NCBI GenBank assembly: GCA_902477765.1
Contig: CABSIM010000040.1
Span: 1-24,991 of the forward strand
Direction: 5' to 3'
Source of the DNA: an uncultured Clostridiaceae bacterium
GTDB taxonomy: Bacteria > Bacillota > Clostridia > Lachnospirales > Lachnospiraceae
Length of the DNA stretch: 24,991 nucleotides
Numbering within the stretch: the first letter of the stretch is position 1; each line of letters begins with the position of its first letter. Shown here in pieces: positions 1 through 7,322 of the stretch. A model generated the notes under the pieces. It was not told where the DNA came from and did not search any database. It saw only the letters and a program-made list of their open reading frames with translations. The position numbers were made by a program, and so were the translations under genes.

Positions 1-63
1 CAAATCAGATAAATGATTAAAAAAGACAACGAAAATAGAAAAAAACTGAAAAGAGGTAAAATT

Positions 64-657
64 ATGCCTAAAATTATGCCTGGAGAAAAAATACCGGATT
101 TTCATCTGAACATGGCCTTTGGTCAGGAGACAGAGCTGTATGAACTGCTAAAAGAAAAAAAGTATACAGTCCTGTGGTGCCTTAGATATCTGGGATGTAC
201 ATTCTGCAGCTATGATATCCGGCAAATCGCAGAGAATTACAGCGCCTTTGCAGAACATGACGCTCAGGTGGCCGTAGTTCTTCAGAGCAGCATGAAGACT
301 CTGGAGGAGGGAGCAGGAGAAAACGTGTTTCCGATGTACATGATCTGTGATCCTGAGTACAGAATCTATGACGCCCTGGATATACGTGCCACGGAAACAA
401 AAGAGGAACGAATGCCGAAAACACCGGATGGAGTGGCAAAGCTGGAAGAGAAGAGAAGAAAGGTAAGAGAAGCCGGTTTGGTCCATGGAGCATATGAAGG
501 ACGGGAACAGCAGCTGCCGGCATTATTTGTTCTGGATCAGACAGGAACCGCGAAATATGTTCACTATGCGGAAAACAGCATTGATATGCCGTCTGTGGAG
601 GAGGTCATTACAGTCCTGGAGCATCTGGCACAGGATACCGGGACTGGTGATAGATAA
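64..657 (+). CDS. Peroxiredoxin-like thioredoxin-fold protein (AhpC/TSA-like)
   Basis: 197 residues, probably a cytoplasmic thiol peroxidase or thiol-disulfide protein. The N-terminus has the redoxin pattern PGEKIPDF, then a beta strand leading into LRYLGCTFCSYD. Cys45 and Cys48 form a CxxC at the position of the peroxidatic Cys; this matches the PRX-like2/AhpC-TSA group more than classical AhpC, which has PxxxTxxC. A charged insertion at about residues 115-150 precedes the last strand (LPALFVLDQTG). I chose the ATG at 64 because AGAGG at 52-56 lies 7 nt upstream; an in-frame ATG at 13 has no ribosome site. The stop is only 24 nt before the lipoprotein gene, so it is probably the first visible gene of the transporter operon. 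Its promoter lies outside or at the edge of the window. Fold confident; substrate unknown. Confidence 0.75.
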   Translation: MPKIMPGEKIPDFHLNMAFGQETELYELLKEKKYTVLWCLRYLGCTFCSYDIRQIAENYSAFAEHDAQVAVVLQSSMKTLEEGAGENVFPMYMICDPEYRIYDALDIRATETKEERMPKTPDGVAKLEEKRRKVREAGLVHGAYEGREQQLPALFVLDQTGTAKYVHYAENSIDMPSVEEVITVLEHLAQDTGTGDR

Positions 658-681
658 CCAAAATAAAAAGGAGAGGTGTAG

Positions 682-2301
682 ATGAAAAAACGTATTCGAG
701 TATTGAGTGCAATGCTGGCAGCGGTGCTGGCGGCCGGCTCTCTGGCAGGATGTTCCGGAAACGGATCAACGGAAACAACAGCAGCAGCGTCCGCTGAGAC
801 ATCAGGAAGCGGAGAAACAACAGCCGCCGGAAGTTCGGGGGAGACAACAGCGGCAGCGGCAGAAGCCGACAGGCCAATCAAAGATAACCTGGTAATTGCA
901 TTGATTGAGGAACCTCAGGCCATTTCGCCCGGCATCAGCAGTATTTCTGCCAATTCTCATGTGGGAAGACAGATTCATGACTCTCTGGTTCGCAGAGATG
1001 AGGCTACGGGAGAAATTTCCCCGTGCCTGGCAGATGAGTGGGAACAGGTAGATGAACTGACCTACAGATTCCATATCCGAGACGATGTATATTTCCATAA
1101 CGGAGACAAGCTGACAACAGAAGATATTTTATACAATTTTGAAAGACTGGCAACCATGCCGGCAACCCAGTCCAAATGGACTTCTCTTGACTGGGAAAAC
1201 TGTAAGGCCCTGGATGACAACACTGTGGAGATGAAGCTGAACAGCCCCTGGGGCAATGTTCTGATGTATCTTGCCACGACTCAGATTGTCAGCAAGAAAG
1301 TGGCTACAGATCCCAACAGCAATTATGAAAGAAATCCGGTGGGAACCGGTCCCTACAAATTCGTTTCCTGGACAACAGGCGACAGCATTGTTCTGGAAAG
1401 AAACGAGGACTACTGGGGAGAAAAACCCGTAACCAAGACTCTTACCTTTAAATGGTTTACTGACAGCGCCATCCGTGCCATCCAGCTGGAAGCCGGAGAC
1501 GTGGATTTCATTTTCTCTGTGGGTTCCGAGGACTATGACCGTCTGATGGAAAATCCGGATATCGCCGTTTACTGCGAGACCGGTACCACCCATGAGAATA
1601 TTTACTGGTGCCAGACTGCTGACAGCGTATATCAGGATATCAATGTAAGAAGAGCTCTCACCTACGCATTGGATGTGCCGGCAGCTGTGGAAGCAGTCTG
1701 GGGCCCCATGGCCGAACCGGCGGACTCCATTTATCCGTCCTCCATTGAAGGCCATGTGACCATAGGACCTGTAAAACAGGATATCGAACATGCAAAAGAA
1801 CTTCTGGCGGAGGCAGGCTATCCCAACGGCCTTGACTGTGAACTTACGGTTCCCAACGACAGCAATACTCTGGCTTACATGGAGATCTTCCAGGCTATGT
1901 GGGCTGAAGCAGGCATCAACATGACAATCAACAGCTATGACTCTGCAACCGTAAAACAGATGAACGCGGCAGGCGAAAATCCCATGGGACGTTCCAGCTT
2001 CACAGGCAACGGAGATCCGGTCAGCTCCCTGTCCGCATGGGAAATCGGTTATTCAGGCGTTATGCAGCCTCAGGATACTCATATCGACGATCTGATCAAA
2101 AAAACAAGACAGGAGTCTGATCCTGAAAAGAGAGCTGAGTACCTGTCCGAGATCCAGCATTACGCGCTGGAAGAAAAATGCTACGCGATTCCGGTGGCGT
2201 TCATCAAACAGTCTTTTGCCATGGATAAAGATGTATTCGGTTTTGAATTCTCACCAAGTGAAACCATTTACTTTGCACAGATTGGTATGTATGCAGACTG
2301 A
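682..2301 (+). CDS. ABC transporter substrate-binding lipoprotein, family 5 (Dpp/Opp type)
   Basis: 539 residues; the extracellular binding protein of the downstream importer. A lipoprotein signal peptide (MKKRIRV, hydrophobic stretch, SLAGC lipobox with Cys24) anchors it to the membrane. Residues 25-62 are a Ser/Thr/Ala/Glu linker in which ETTAA recurs, a spacer common in Clostridia. The SBP_bac_5 domain follows from about residue 67 (IKDNLVIALIEEP), with the family stretch NPVGTGPYKFVSW and a C-terminal half containing INVRRALTYALDV. The ribosome site AAGGAGAGG precedes ATG 682. Family 5 proteins bind di- and oligopeptides, nickel, opines, sugars and aminopolycarboxylates, so the ligand cannot be read from sequence. 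The adjacent LysR regulator and hydratase operon make an organic acid or conjugate a reasonable alternative to peptides. Confidence 0.92.
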   Translation: MKKRIRVLSAMLAAVLAAGSLAGCSGNGSTETTAAASAETSGSGETTAAGSSGETTAAAAEADRPIKDNLVIALIEEPQAISPGISSISANSHVGRQIHDSLVRRDEATGEISPCLADEWEQVDELTYRFHIRDDVYFHNGDKLTTEDILYNFERLATMPATQSKWTSLDWENCKALDDNTVEMKLNSPWGNVLMYLATTQIVSKKVATDPNSNYERNPVGTGPYKFVSWTTGDSIVLERNEDYWGEKPVTKTLTFKWFTDSAIRAIQLEAGDVDFIFSVGSEDYDRLMENPDIAVYCETGTTHENIYWCQTADSVYQDINVRRALTYALDVPAAVEAVWGPMAEPADSIYPSSIEGHVTIGPVKQDIEHAKELLAEAGYPNGLDCELTVPNDSNTLAYMEIFQAMWAEAGINMTINSYDSATVKQMNAAGENPMGRSSFTGNGDPVSSLSAWEIGYSGVMQPQDTHIDDLIKKTRQESDPEKRAEYLSEIQHYALEEKCYAIPVAFIKQSFAMDKDVFGFEFSPSETIYFAQIGMYAD

Positions 2302-2343
2302 TAACTGAAAGCCCGACTGAAAATGAATAAGGAATCATGGAAT

Positions 2344-2369
2344 ATGACCTGCCGGCAACGGCCGGTCAT
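2344..2369 (+). promoter_or_regulatory. Intercistronic RNA hairpin between binding protein and permease
   Basis: An 11-bp stem (left arm 2344-2354, right arm 2359-2369) with one internal T/C mismatch is capped by GCAA, a GNRA-type tetraloop. It lies in the 109-nt gap between the binding-protein stop and the permease start. No T-run follows, so it is not a complete intrinsic terminator. Such stems usually protect the upstream message from 3' decay and let the binding protein be made in excess over the membrane subunits. The structure is seen in sequence; the role is inferred. Confidence 0.6.
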
Positions 2370-2410
2370 GTTTCATAATTCCGCCAATCCTTCAGGAAAG
2401 AGAGGACCAT

Positions 2411-3376
2411 ATGGGAAAGTATATATTAAAGAGAATCCTGTGGATGCTCCCGGTTCTTTTGGGGGTCACACTGATTATTTTCACCGTTCTTTACTTTATC
2501 CCCGGAGATCCGGCCAGAATGATTCTGGGTGATGATGCAAGTGAAGAGGCCATCCAGGCCTTGCGGGATGACATGGGGCTGAATGATCCTTTTATTGTAC
2601 GGTATGTAAATTACGTTACAGGAATCTGCAGGGGAGACATGGGGGTATCCTACGTCACCAACCAGCCGGTATCAGATGAACTGTTTACCAGATATCCGAC
2701 CACCATTATCCTGGCCACGGTCAGTACGCTGGTGGCTGTGCTGCTGGCGATTCCTCTGGGCATTCTGGCGGCCATATACCAGAACTCCCTGATTGACAAT
2801 CTGTCCCGGGTGGTGGCCATGATCGGTGTGTCCATGCCCAACTTCTGGCAGGGGCTTCTGAATATTCTGATCTTCGCGGTTTATCTGGACTGGCTTCCGT
2901 CCAGCGGATTCTCCACACCGGCCCATTGGGTGCTGCCGGCGCTGACCATTGGAACCAGCGGTGCGGCGGCCATCATGAGAACCACCAGATCTTCTATGCT
3001 GGAAACGATCCGTCAGGATTATATCCGGACGGCCAGGGCCAAAGGTGCCTCGGAGAAGACGGTTATCTGGAAACATGCCCTGAGGAATGCCCTGATTCCG
3101 GTTATGACCGTTGTGGGACTGCGGTTCGGCGGCTCCCTCGGCGGTTCCGTGGTCAGCGAGCAGGTATTCAGTATTCCGGGACTTGGAAAACTGATGATTG
3201 ATTCCATCAATAACCGGAATTATCCGGTAATTCTGGGGGGCGTCCTGCTGATCGCCTTTGCCTATGGCATCATCAACCTGATCGTGGATATTTTATATGC
3301 GTTTATTGACCCCAGAATTAAATCCCAGTACAGCACAGGAAAGAAATATAAAAAGAATGCGGCAAAGGAGGCATAA
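2411..3376 (+). CDS. ABC transporter permease, DppB/OppB family
   Basis: 321 residues; first transmembrane subunit of the importer. The N-terminus (KYILKRIL, hydrophobic segment, FIPGDPAR at 29-36) is the DppB/OppB hallmark. About six membrane segments follow. The cytoplasmic EAA loop that docks onto the ATPases is at about 198-225 (core YIRTARAKG). The C-terminus (FIDPRIK) is typical. Start ATG 2411 is preceded by AGAGGA. It is followed after 4 nt by the second permease, implying co-transcription and probable translational coupling. Length and topology are normal, with no sign of damage. Confidence 0.94.
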   Translation: MGKYILKRILWMLPVLLGVTLIIFTVLYFIPGDPARMILGDDASEEAIQALRDDMGLNDPFIVRYVNYVTGICRGDMGVSYVTNQPVSDELFTRYPTTIILATVSTLVAVLLAIPLGILAAIYQNSLIDNLSRVVAMIGVSMPNFWQGLLNILIFAVYLDWLPSSGFSTPAHWVLPALTIGTSGAAAIMRTTRSSMLETIRQDYIRTARAKGASEKTVIWKHALRNALIPVMTVVGLRFGGSLGGSVVSEQVFSIPGLGKLMIDSINNRNYPVILGGVLLIAFAYGIINLIVDILYAFIDPRIKSQYSTGKKYKKNAAKEA

Positions 3377-3380
3377 AGGA

Positions 3381-4247
3381 ATGGGAGAGACTACGACTGT
3401 AAGGCGCAACAGCCAGACCAAGGATACCTTCCGCAGATTTATCAAAAACAAAGCGGCTGTTGCCGGCCTCATCATCATTGGCCTGCTGATTCTTGGGGCA
3501 ATTTTTGTAGGGGTGCTCAGCCCGTATGATTACGACAAGCAGAATCTTGTGGCAAGATTTGAAATGCCCAGCCTGTCCCACCCTCTGGGAACGGATGAAT
3601 TCGGCCGTGACCTGCTTACCAGAATTCTGTACGGAGCCAGGATCTCCTTGTTTGTAGGTATTCTGTCCGTGTCCGTGGGATGTCTGATCGGAGGCACACT
3701 GGGAGCACTGGCTGCCTATTACGGAGGCAGAGTGGACAATTCCATCATGCGATTTCTGGATATCTGGCACAGCATCCCGGATCTGCTGCTGGCCATTTCC
3801 CTGGCTTCTGCCATGGGCCCCGGTATCGGAAACGCTATTATTGCCATTGGTCTGACCACGATTCCGTCCTATGCCCGTGTGGTCCGCGCTTCCGTAATGA
3901 CAGTAAAGAACACGGAATACATAGAAGCGGCCAGATGCCTGGGAGCAAGCGTCCCCAGGATCATTCTGCGGCATATCATTCCCAATGCCCTGGCGCCGAT
4001 TATTGTGCAGGCTTCCCTGGGTGTGGCAGGCGCCATCATCACCACGGCCAGTCTGAGTTTCATCGGTCTGGGGGTTCAGCCGCCGACTCCGGAGTGGGGC
4101 AGCATGCTGTCCAAAGGGCGCCAGTACATCAGAAATTACTGGCATCTGGTTACATTCCCCGGCGTCTTTATCATGACGACCGTAATTTCACTGAATCTTC
4201 TGGGCGACGGACTGAGAGATGCCCTTGACCCGCGTCTGAAACGGTAG
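3381..4247 (+). CDS. ABC transporter permease, DppC/OppC family
   Basis: 288 residues; partner permease forming the channel with the DppB-like subunit. The short N-terminal OppC segment with TM1 (about 25-46) precedes the family signature HPLGTDEFGRD at 67-77. Four or five further membrane segments follow, with the EAA loop at about 180-205 (YIEAARCLGAS). It ends in LLGDGLRDALDPRLKR, the standard C-terminus of this family. The start at ATG 3381 is set by AAAGGAGG at 3364-3371, which overlaps the end of the previous gene. An upstream in-frame extension to 3297 would overlap that gene by 80 nt and is unlikely. The ATPase gene begins 14 nt after the stop. Confidence 0.94.
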   Translation: MGETTTVRRNSQTKDTFRRFIKNKAAVAGLIIIGLLILGAIFVGVLSPYDYDKQNLVARFEMPSLSHPLGTDEFGRDLLTRILYGARISLFVGILSVSVGCLIGGTLGALAAYYGGRVDNSIMRFLDIWHSIPDLLLAISLASAMGPGIGNAIIAIGLTTIPSYARVVRASVMTVKNTEYIEAARCLGASVPRIILRHIIPNALAPIIVQASLGVAGAIITTASLSFIGLGVQPPTPEWGSMLSKGRQYIRNYWHLVTFPGVFIMTTVISLNLLGDGLRDALDPRLKR

Positions 4248-4261
4248 AGGAGGCCGATGAT

Positions 4262-5224
4262 ATGAAACAGCTGGAAGTAAAAGATCTGCATGTACATTAT
4301 ATTACAGACACTGCTCTGGTTAAGGCAGTAAACGGTGTGAGCTTTTCTCTGGATAAGGGAGAGACACTGGGACTGGTGGGAGAAACAGGAGCTGGGAAAA
4401 CCACAACCGCACTGGCTCTTCTCAGACTGGTGCCCAATCCGCCCGGAAAGATCGTAGGAGGCTCCATTTTCCTGGAAGGGGAGGAACTCCTGAAATATAA
4501 AGAGAGTGAGATGCGAAAACTGCGCGGAAATAAAATCGCCATGATCTTCCAGGATCCCATGACCTCTCTGAACCCGGTGCTTCCTGTGGGAGACCAGATC
4601 GCGGAAGTCATCAAATTCCATAATAAAGGGATTTCCCTGGCAGATGCCAATAAGCGGGCAGCGGCCATGTTGGAGACAGTAGGAATCGAGGCCGGAAGAA
4701 TGGGGGAATACCCCCATCAGTTTTCCGGCGGAATGAAACAGAGAGTGGTCATTGCCATTGCACTGGCCTGCAATCCGGATATCCTGATTGCCGATGAACC
4801 CACCACAGCTCTGGATGTGACAATACAGGCACAGGTACTGTCCCTTATGAAGAAACTCAAGAAAGAAAGAGGAACCTCCATGATCATGATCACCCATGAT
4901 CTGGGCGTGGTAGCTGAAGTATGCGACAAGGTGGCCATTATGTACGCCGGAGAAATCGTGGAATACGGAACTCTGGACCAGGTTTACCGGCGTCCGGCCC
5001 ATCCTTATACCAAAGGACTTTTTGCATCTATCCCGGACCTGCATAAGCATGTGCGCAGGCTGACACCCATAAAGGGTCTGATGCCGGATCCGTCAAATCT
5101 GCCGGAAGGCTGCACATTCTGCCCCAGATGTCCTGCTGCCATGGAACGGTGTTCCAAAGAGGCACCGCAGTATGTGGAAGTGGAGCCTGGTCATATGGTC
5201 AAATGTTTTTGCTGCGGAGCATAA
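4262..5224 (+). CDS. ABC transporter ATP-binding protein, DppD/OppD family
   Basis: 320 residues; first ATPase of the importer. Walker A is GETGAGKTT at 40-48, the Q-loop is IFQDPMTSLNP at about 95-105, the signature is FSGGMKQR at 154-161, Walker B is ILIADEP at 174-180, and the switch His is in MITHDLG at about 209-215. All catalytic residues are present. The C-terminal oligopeptide-transport extension carries Cys284, Cys287, Cys290, Cys297 and a cluster at 315-318. Cysteines in this extension bind a [4Fe-4S] cluster in some DppD proteins, so a cluster is plausible here but unproven. Start ATG 4262 follows AGAGGAGG at 4246-4253, which overlaps the previous stop codon. The second ATPase begins 12 nt downstream. 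Confidence 0.95.
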   Translation: MKQLEVKDLHVHYITDTALVKAVNGVSFSLDKGETLGLVGETGAGKTTTALALLRLVPNPPGKIVGGSIFLEGEELLKYKESEMRKLRGNKIAMIFQDPMTSLNPVLPVGDQIAEVIKFHNKGISLADANKRAAAMLETVGIEAGRMGEYPHQFSGGMKQRVVIAIALACNPDILIADEPTTALDVTIQAQVLSLMKKLKKERGTSMIMITHDLGVVAEVCDKVAIMYAGEIVEYGTLDQVYRRPAHPYTKGLFASIPDLHKHVRRLTPIKGLMPDPSNLPEGCTFCPRCPAAMERCSKEAPQYVEVEPGHMVKCFCCGA

Positions 5225-5236
5225 GGAGGATAGAGC

Positions 5237-6211
5237 ATGGACGAAATTTTACAGGTAAAAGAACTGAAAAAATATTTTAAAACGCCCAAAGGGATGCTCC
5301 ATGCGGTGGACGGCCTGAACTTTACCATTGGAAGAGGACGGACTCTGGGAGTCGTGGGCGAATCCGGATGCGGAAAATCCACTCTTGGCCGCACCATCAT
5401 AGGGCTTCTGGAAAGCACCTCAGGGAACATTATCTTCAACGGAAAAGATGTCACCCATGCGGAAGGAAAGGAGAGGATGGACCTGAGGAGACAGATGCAG
5501 ATGATCTTTCAGGATCCGTTTTCTTCCCTGAATCCCAGAATGTGCGTACATGACGCCATTGCGGAGAGCATGATCATCCATAAAACCTGCCAGTCAAAAG
5601 ACGAGCTGGAAAAAAGAGTTCTGGAACTGATGGATACAGTAGGGCTTGCCAGAAGACTGGCCGGCAGCTATCCCCATGAGCTGGACGGAGGAAGGCGCCA
5701 GAGGATCGGCATTGCCAGGGCCCTGAGCCTGAACCCGGAATTTGTGGTATGTGATGAGCCGGTTTCCGCACTGGATGTTTCCATTCAGGCCCAGATTCTG
5801 AATCTGATGCAGGACCTTCAGGAAGAAAGAAAACTGACATATATGTTCATCACCCACAATCTTTCGGTGGTAAAACATATTTCCAATGACATTATGGTGA
5901 TGTATCTGGGACAGCTGGTGGAGAAATGCGAGTCAGAAGAATTGTTTGCGCATACACTTCATCCGTATACACAGGCACTGTTGTCAGCGATCCCTACCGT
6001 GGATCTGGATAACCGGAAAGAACAGATACTTCTGAAGGGAGAACTTTCATCTCCTATCAACCCTAGGCCGGGGTGCCGTTTTGCAAGCCGCTGCCCATAC
6101 GCGAAAGAAGAATGCACAAGAACAAGCCCGGAGATACGGGAAATTCTTCCCGATCATTTTGTGGCCTGTCATTATGTGGAAGCAATCAACGGACTGGAGA
6201 AAAAAGAATAG
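5237..6211 (+). CDS. ABC transporter ATP-binding protein, DppF/OppF family
   Basis: 324 residues; second ATPase, expected to pair with the DppD-like protein. Walker A is GESGCGKST at 41-49, the Q-loop is IFQDPFSSLNP at 90-100, and Walker B is FVVCDEP at 169-175, followed by the D-loop SALD and switch His in FITHNLS. The signature motif reads LDGGRRQR at 149-156, with Asp150 where LSGGQ has Ser. The C-terminal extension has the Cys pattern GCRFASRCPYAKEEC. ATG 5237 follows AAGGAGGA, which overlaps the previous stop. This is the last gene of the transporter operon. The LysR gene converges on it only 17 bp away. Confidence 0.94.
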   Translation: MDEILQVKELKKYFKTPKGMLHAVDGLNFTIGRGRTLGVVGESGCGKSTLGRTIIGLLESTSGNIIFNGKDVTHAEGKERMDLRRQMQMIFQDPFSSLNPRMCVHDAIAESMIIHKTCQSKDELEKRVLELMDTVGLARRLAGSYPHELDGGRRQRIGIARALSLNPEFVVCDEPVSALDVSIQAQILNLMQDLQEERKLTYMFITHNLSVVKHISNDIMVMYLGQLVEKCESEELFAHTLHPYTQALLSAIPTVDLDNRKEQILLKGELSSPINPRPGCRFASRCPYAKEECTRTSPEIREILPDHFVACHYVEAINGLEKKE

Positions 6212-6214
6212 AAG

Positions 6215-6226
6215 GCCTGATCAGGC
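6215..6226. terminator. Palindrome between convergent genes, possible weak bidirectional terminator
   Basis: GCCTGATCAGGC is a perfect 12-bp palindrome filling most of the 17-bp gap between the dppF-like stop and the lysR-type stop. As RNA it gives a short 4-bp stem with a GATC loop on either strand. Only a short T-run (ATTTTG) follows on the plus strand, inside the end of the regulator gene. The location suits a shared 3' end, but the thermodynamic case for termination is weak. Confidence 0.3.
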
Positions 6227-6228
6227 AG

Positions 6229-7167
6229 CTATTTTGAGGAACTGGTCAGGTAATACTGATCGGTGATTTCCAGAAATCCCTTCATGGCAACGGAAATATG
6301 TATCGGATCGAAATAAGCCACGGAAACTGTCCAGTCATGGTCCACATCCGGCTCCAGATAATAACAGTCAAGATCATCGAAAGATCCAGAAAAGCTCAGA
6401 TAATGCTCAGGAATCAGGGTATATCCGATATCATTGGCAACCATACGTTTGATGGTTTCCTGATTGCGGCTGGTCATCACGATATTGGGGGTGATATGAG
6501 CTTTGCGGAAAATAGATTCATTGATATAACGGATTCGCTGGCCAGGCTGACCGATGATAAACGGTGCTTCATCCATTTTGGTGATGTCGATATATGGAAA
6601 TCGTTCAATGGTTTTTTTATGGTAGGCAGCCTGTTTAATGCTGTTTTTTTTAGAAGCCAGAAGGATCATTCGGCTTTTCAGAAGAGGATGGAACTCAAAA
6701 TTGTCGTACTTAAAAGGAAGAGGTATGACACTTATATCGATAGCACCATCCATGAGCATTTGTTCCAGTTCACTGGAGGAAGATTCCACGATGGACAGCT
6801 CTACCTGGGGATACTTTGAAGTATAGGCAGGGATGATTTCTGACGCGATCAGGGTGCCGAGAAGATAGGGGACACCGAGAATCAGCTTTCCTTTTTTGGC
6901 ATGCTGAAGATCGGAAAACTGGTTTTCAAGATCGCGCATGATTTTATTGATCTTAATCCCTGCCTCCACAAATGCTTCTCCTTCTGATGTCAGTTTCAGC
7001 CGGTTTTTGACCCGGGTAAACAGAACAACTCCGGTTTCCTGTTCAATTTTTTTGACTGCCTGACTGAGAGAAGGCTGGGCAATATAGAGTTTCTGGGCTG
7101 CCTTTGTAATGGTTCCTTCCTGCGCTATGGTCACGATGTAATTTACTTCACGAAAATTTATATTCAT
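6229..7167 (-). CDS. LysR-family transcriptional regulator
   Basis: 312 residues. The N-terminal winged HTH occupies about residues 1-60 (MNINFREVNYIVTIAQEGTI, then TKAAQKLYIAQPSLSQAVKKIE). A linker helix leads to the effector domain from about residue 90 (KGKLILGVPYLLGTLIASEI). The start is ATG at 7167, because AAGGAGGTG (complement of 7174-7182) sits 6 nt upstream; a longer reading frame to 7224 would run into the promoter. It is divergent from the MmgE/PrpD-hydratase operon, the usual arrangement for a LysR protein that activates the neighbouring pathway in response to a substrate or intermediate and represses itself. It could also control the convergent transporter. The effector is unknown. 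Confidence 0.93.
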   Translation of the reverse strand: MNINFREVNYIVTIAQEGTITKAAQKLYIAQPSLSQAVKKIEQETGVVLFTRVKNRLKLTSEGEAFVEAGIKINKIMRDLENQFSDLQHAKKGKLILGVPYLLGTLIASEIIPAYTSKYPQVELSIVESSSSELEQMLMDGAIDISVIPLPFKYDNFEFHPLLKSRMILLASKKNSIKQAAYHKKTIERFPYIDITKMDEAPFIIGQPGQRIRYINESIFRKAHITPNIVMTSRNQETIKRMVANDIGYTLIPEHYLSFSGSFDDLDCYYLEPDVDHDWTVSVAYFDPIHISVAMKGFLEITDQYYLTSSSK

Positions 7168-7195
7168 ATCAGGCACCTCCTTAAAAGACATTATT

Positions 7196-7224
7196 ATTGT
7201 ATGGGATGGAAGTTTTATTGTCAA
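7196..7224 (-). promoter_or_regulatory. Sigma-A promoter of the LysR gene
   Basis: Read on the minus strand: -35 TTGACA (complement of 7219-7224), a 17-nt spacer, and -10 TACAAT (complement of 7196-7201). This is one mismatch from consensus with ideal spacing. Transcription would begin near 7189 and give a leader of about 20 nt containing the AAGGAGGTG ribosome site. Confidence 0.75.
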
Positions 7225-7275
7225 GAAAAAGCAAAAAATGAGACTAAATGGAAGAAAATGGATAAAAAACGACGA

Positions 7276-7299
7276 AATTAACTTTTAATAAAGGTAATT
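7276..7299. promoter_or_regulatory. 24-bp dyad upstream of the hydratase operon, candidate operator
   Basis: Arms AATTAACTTT (7276-7285) and AAAGGTAATT (7290-7299) are inverted copies with one mismatch around a TAAT centre. The dyad lies 23 nt before the first MmgE/PrpD start codon and inside the 155-bp divergent region. No convincing -35/-10 pair for the forward operon was found; TAATAA at 7286-7291 could be a poor -10, which would fit activator dependence. The dyad is seen; the LysR connection is inferred. Confidence 0.4.
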
Positions 7300-7322
7300 C
7301 AAGTCGGGAAAAGAGGGATGGA

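Noticed and set aside
745..870. Repeat array in the binding-protein gene
   Set aside because: The recurring ETTAA codons are a low-complexity lipoprotein linker, not a mobile or regulatory repeat.
2323..2532. Small plus-strand frame between the binding-protein and permease genes
   Set aside because: It overlaps the permease in another frame, contains the hairpin, and has no ribosome site or family resemblance.
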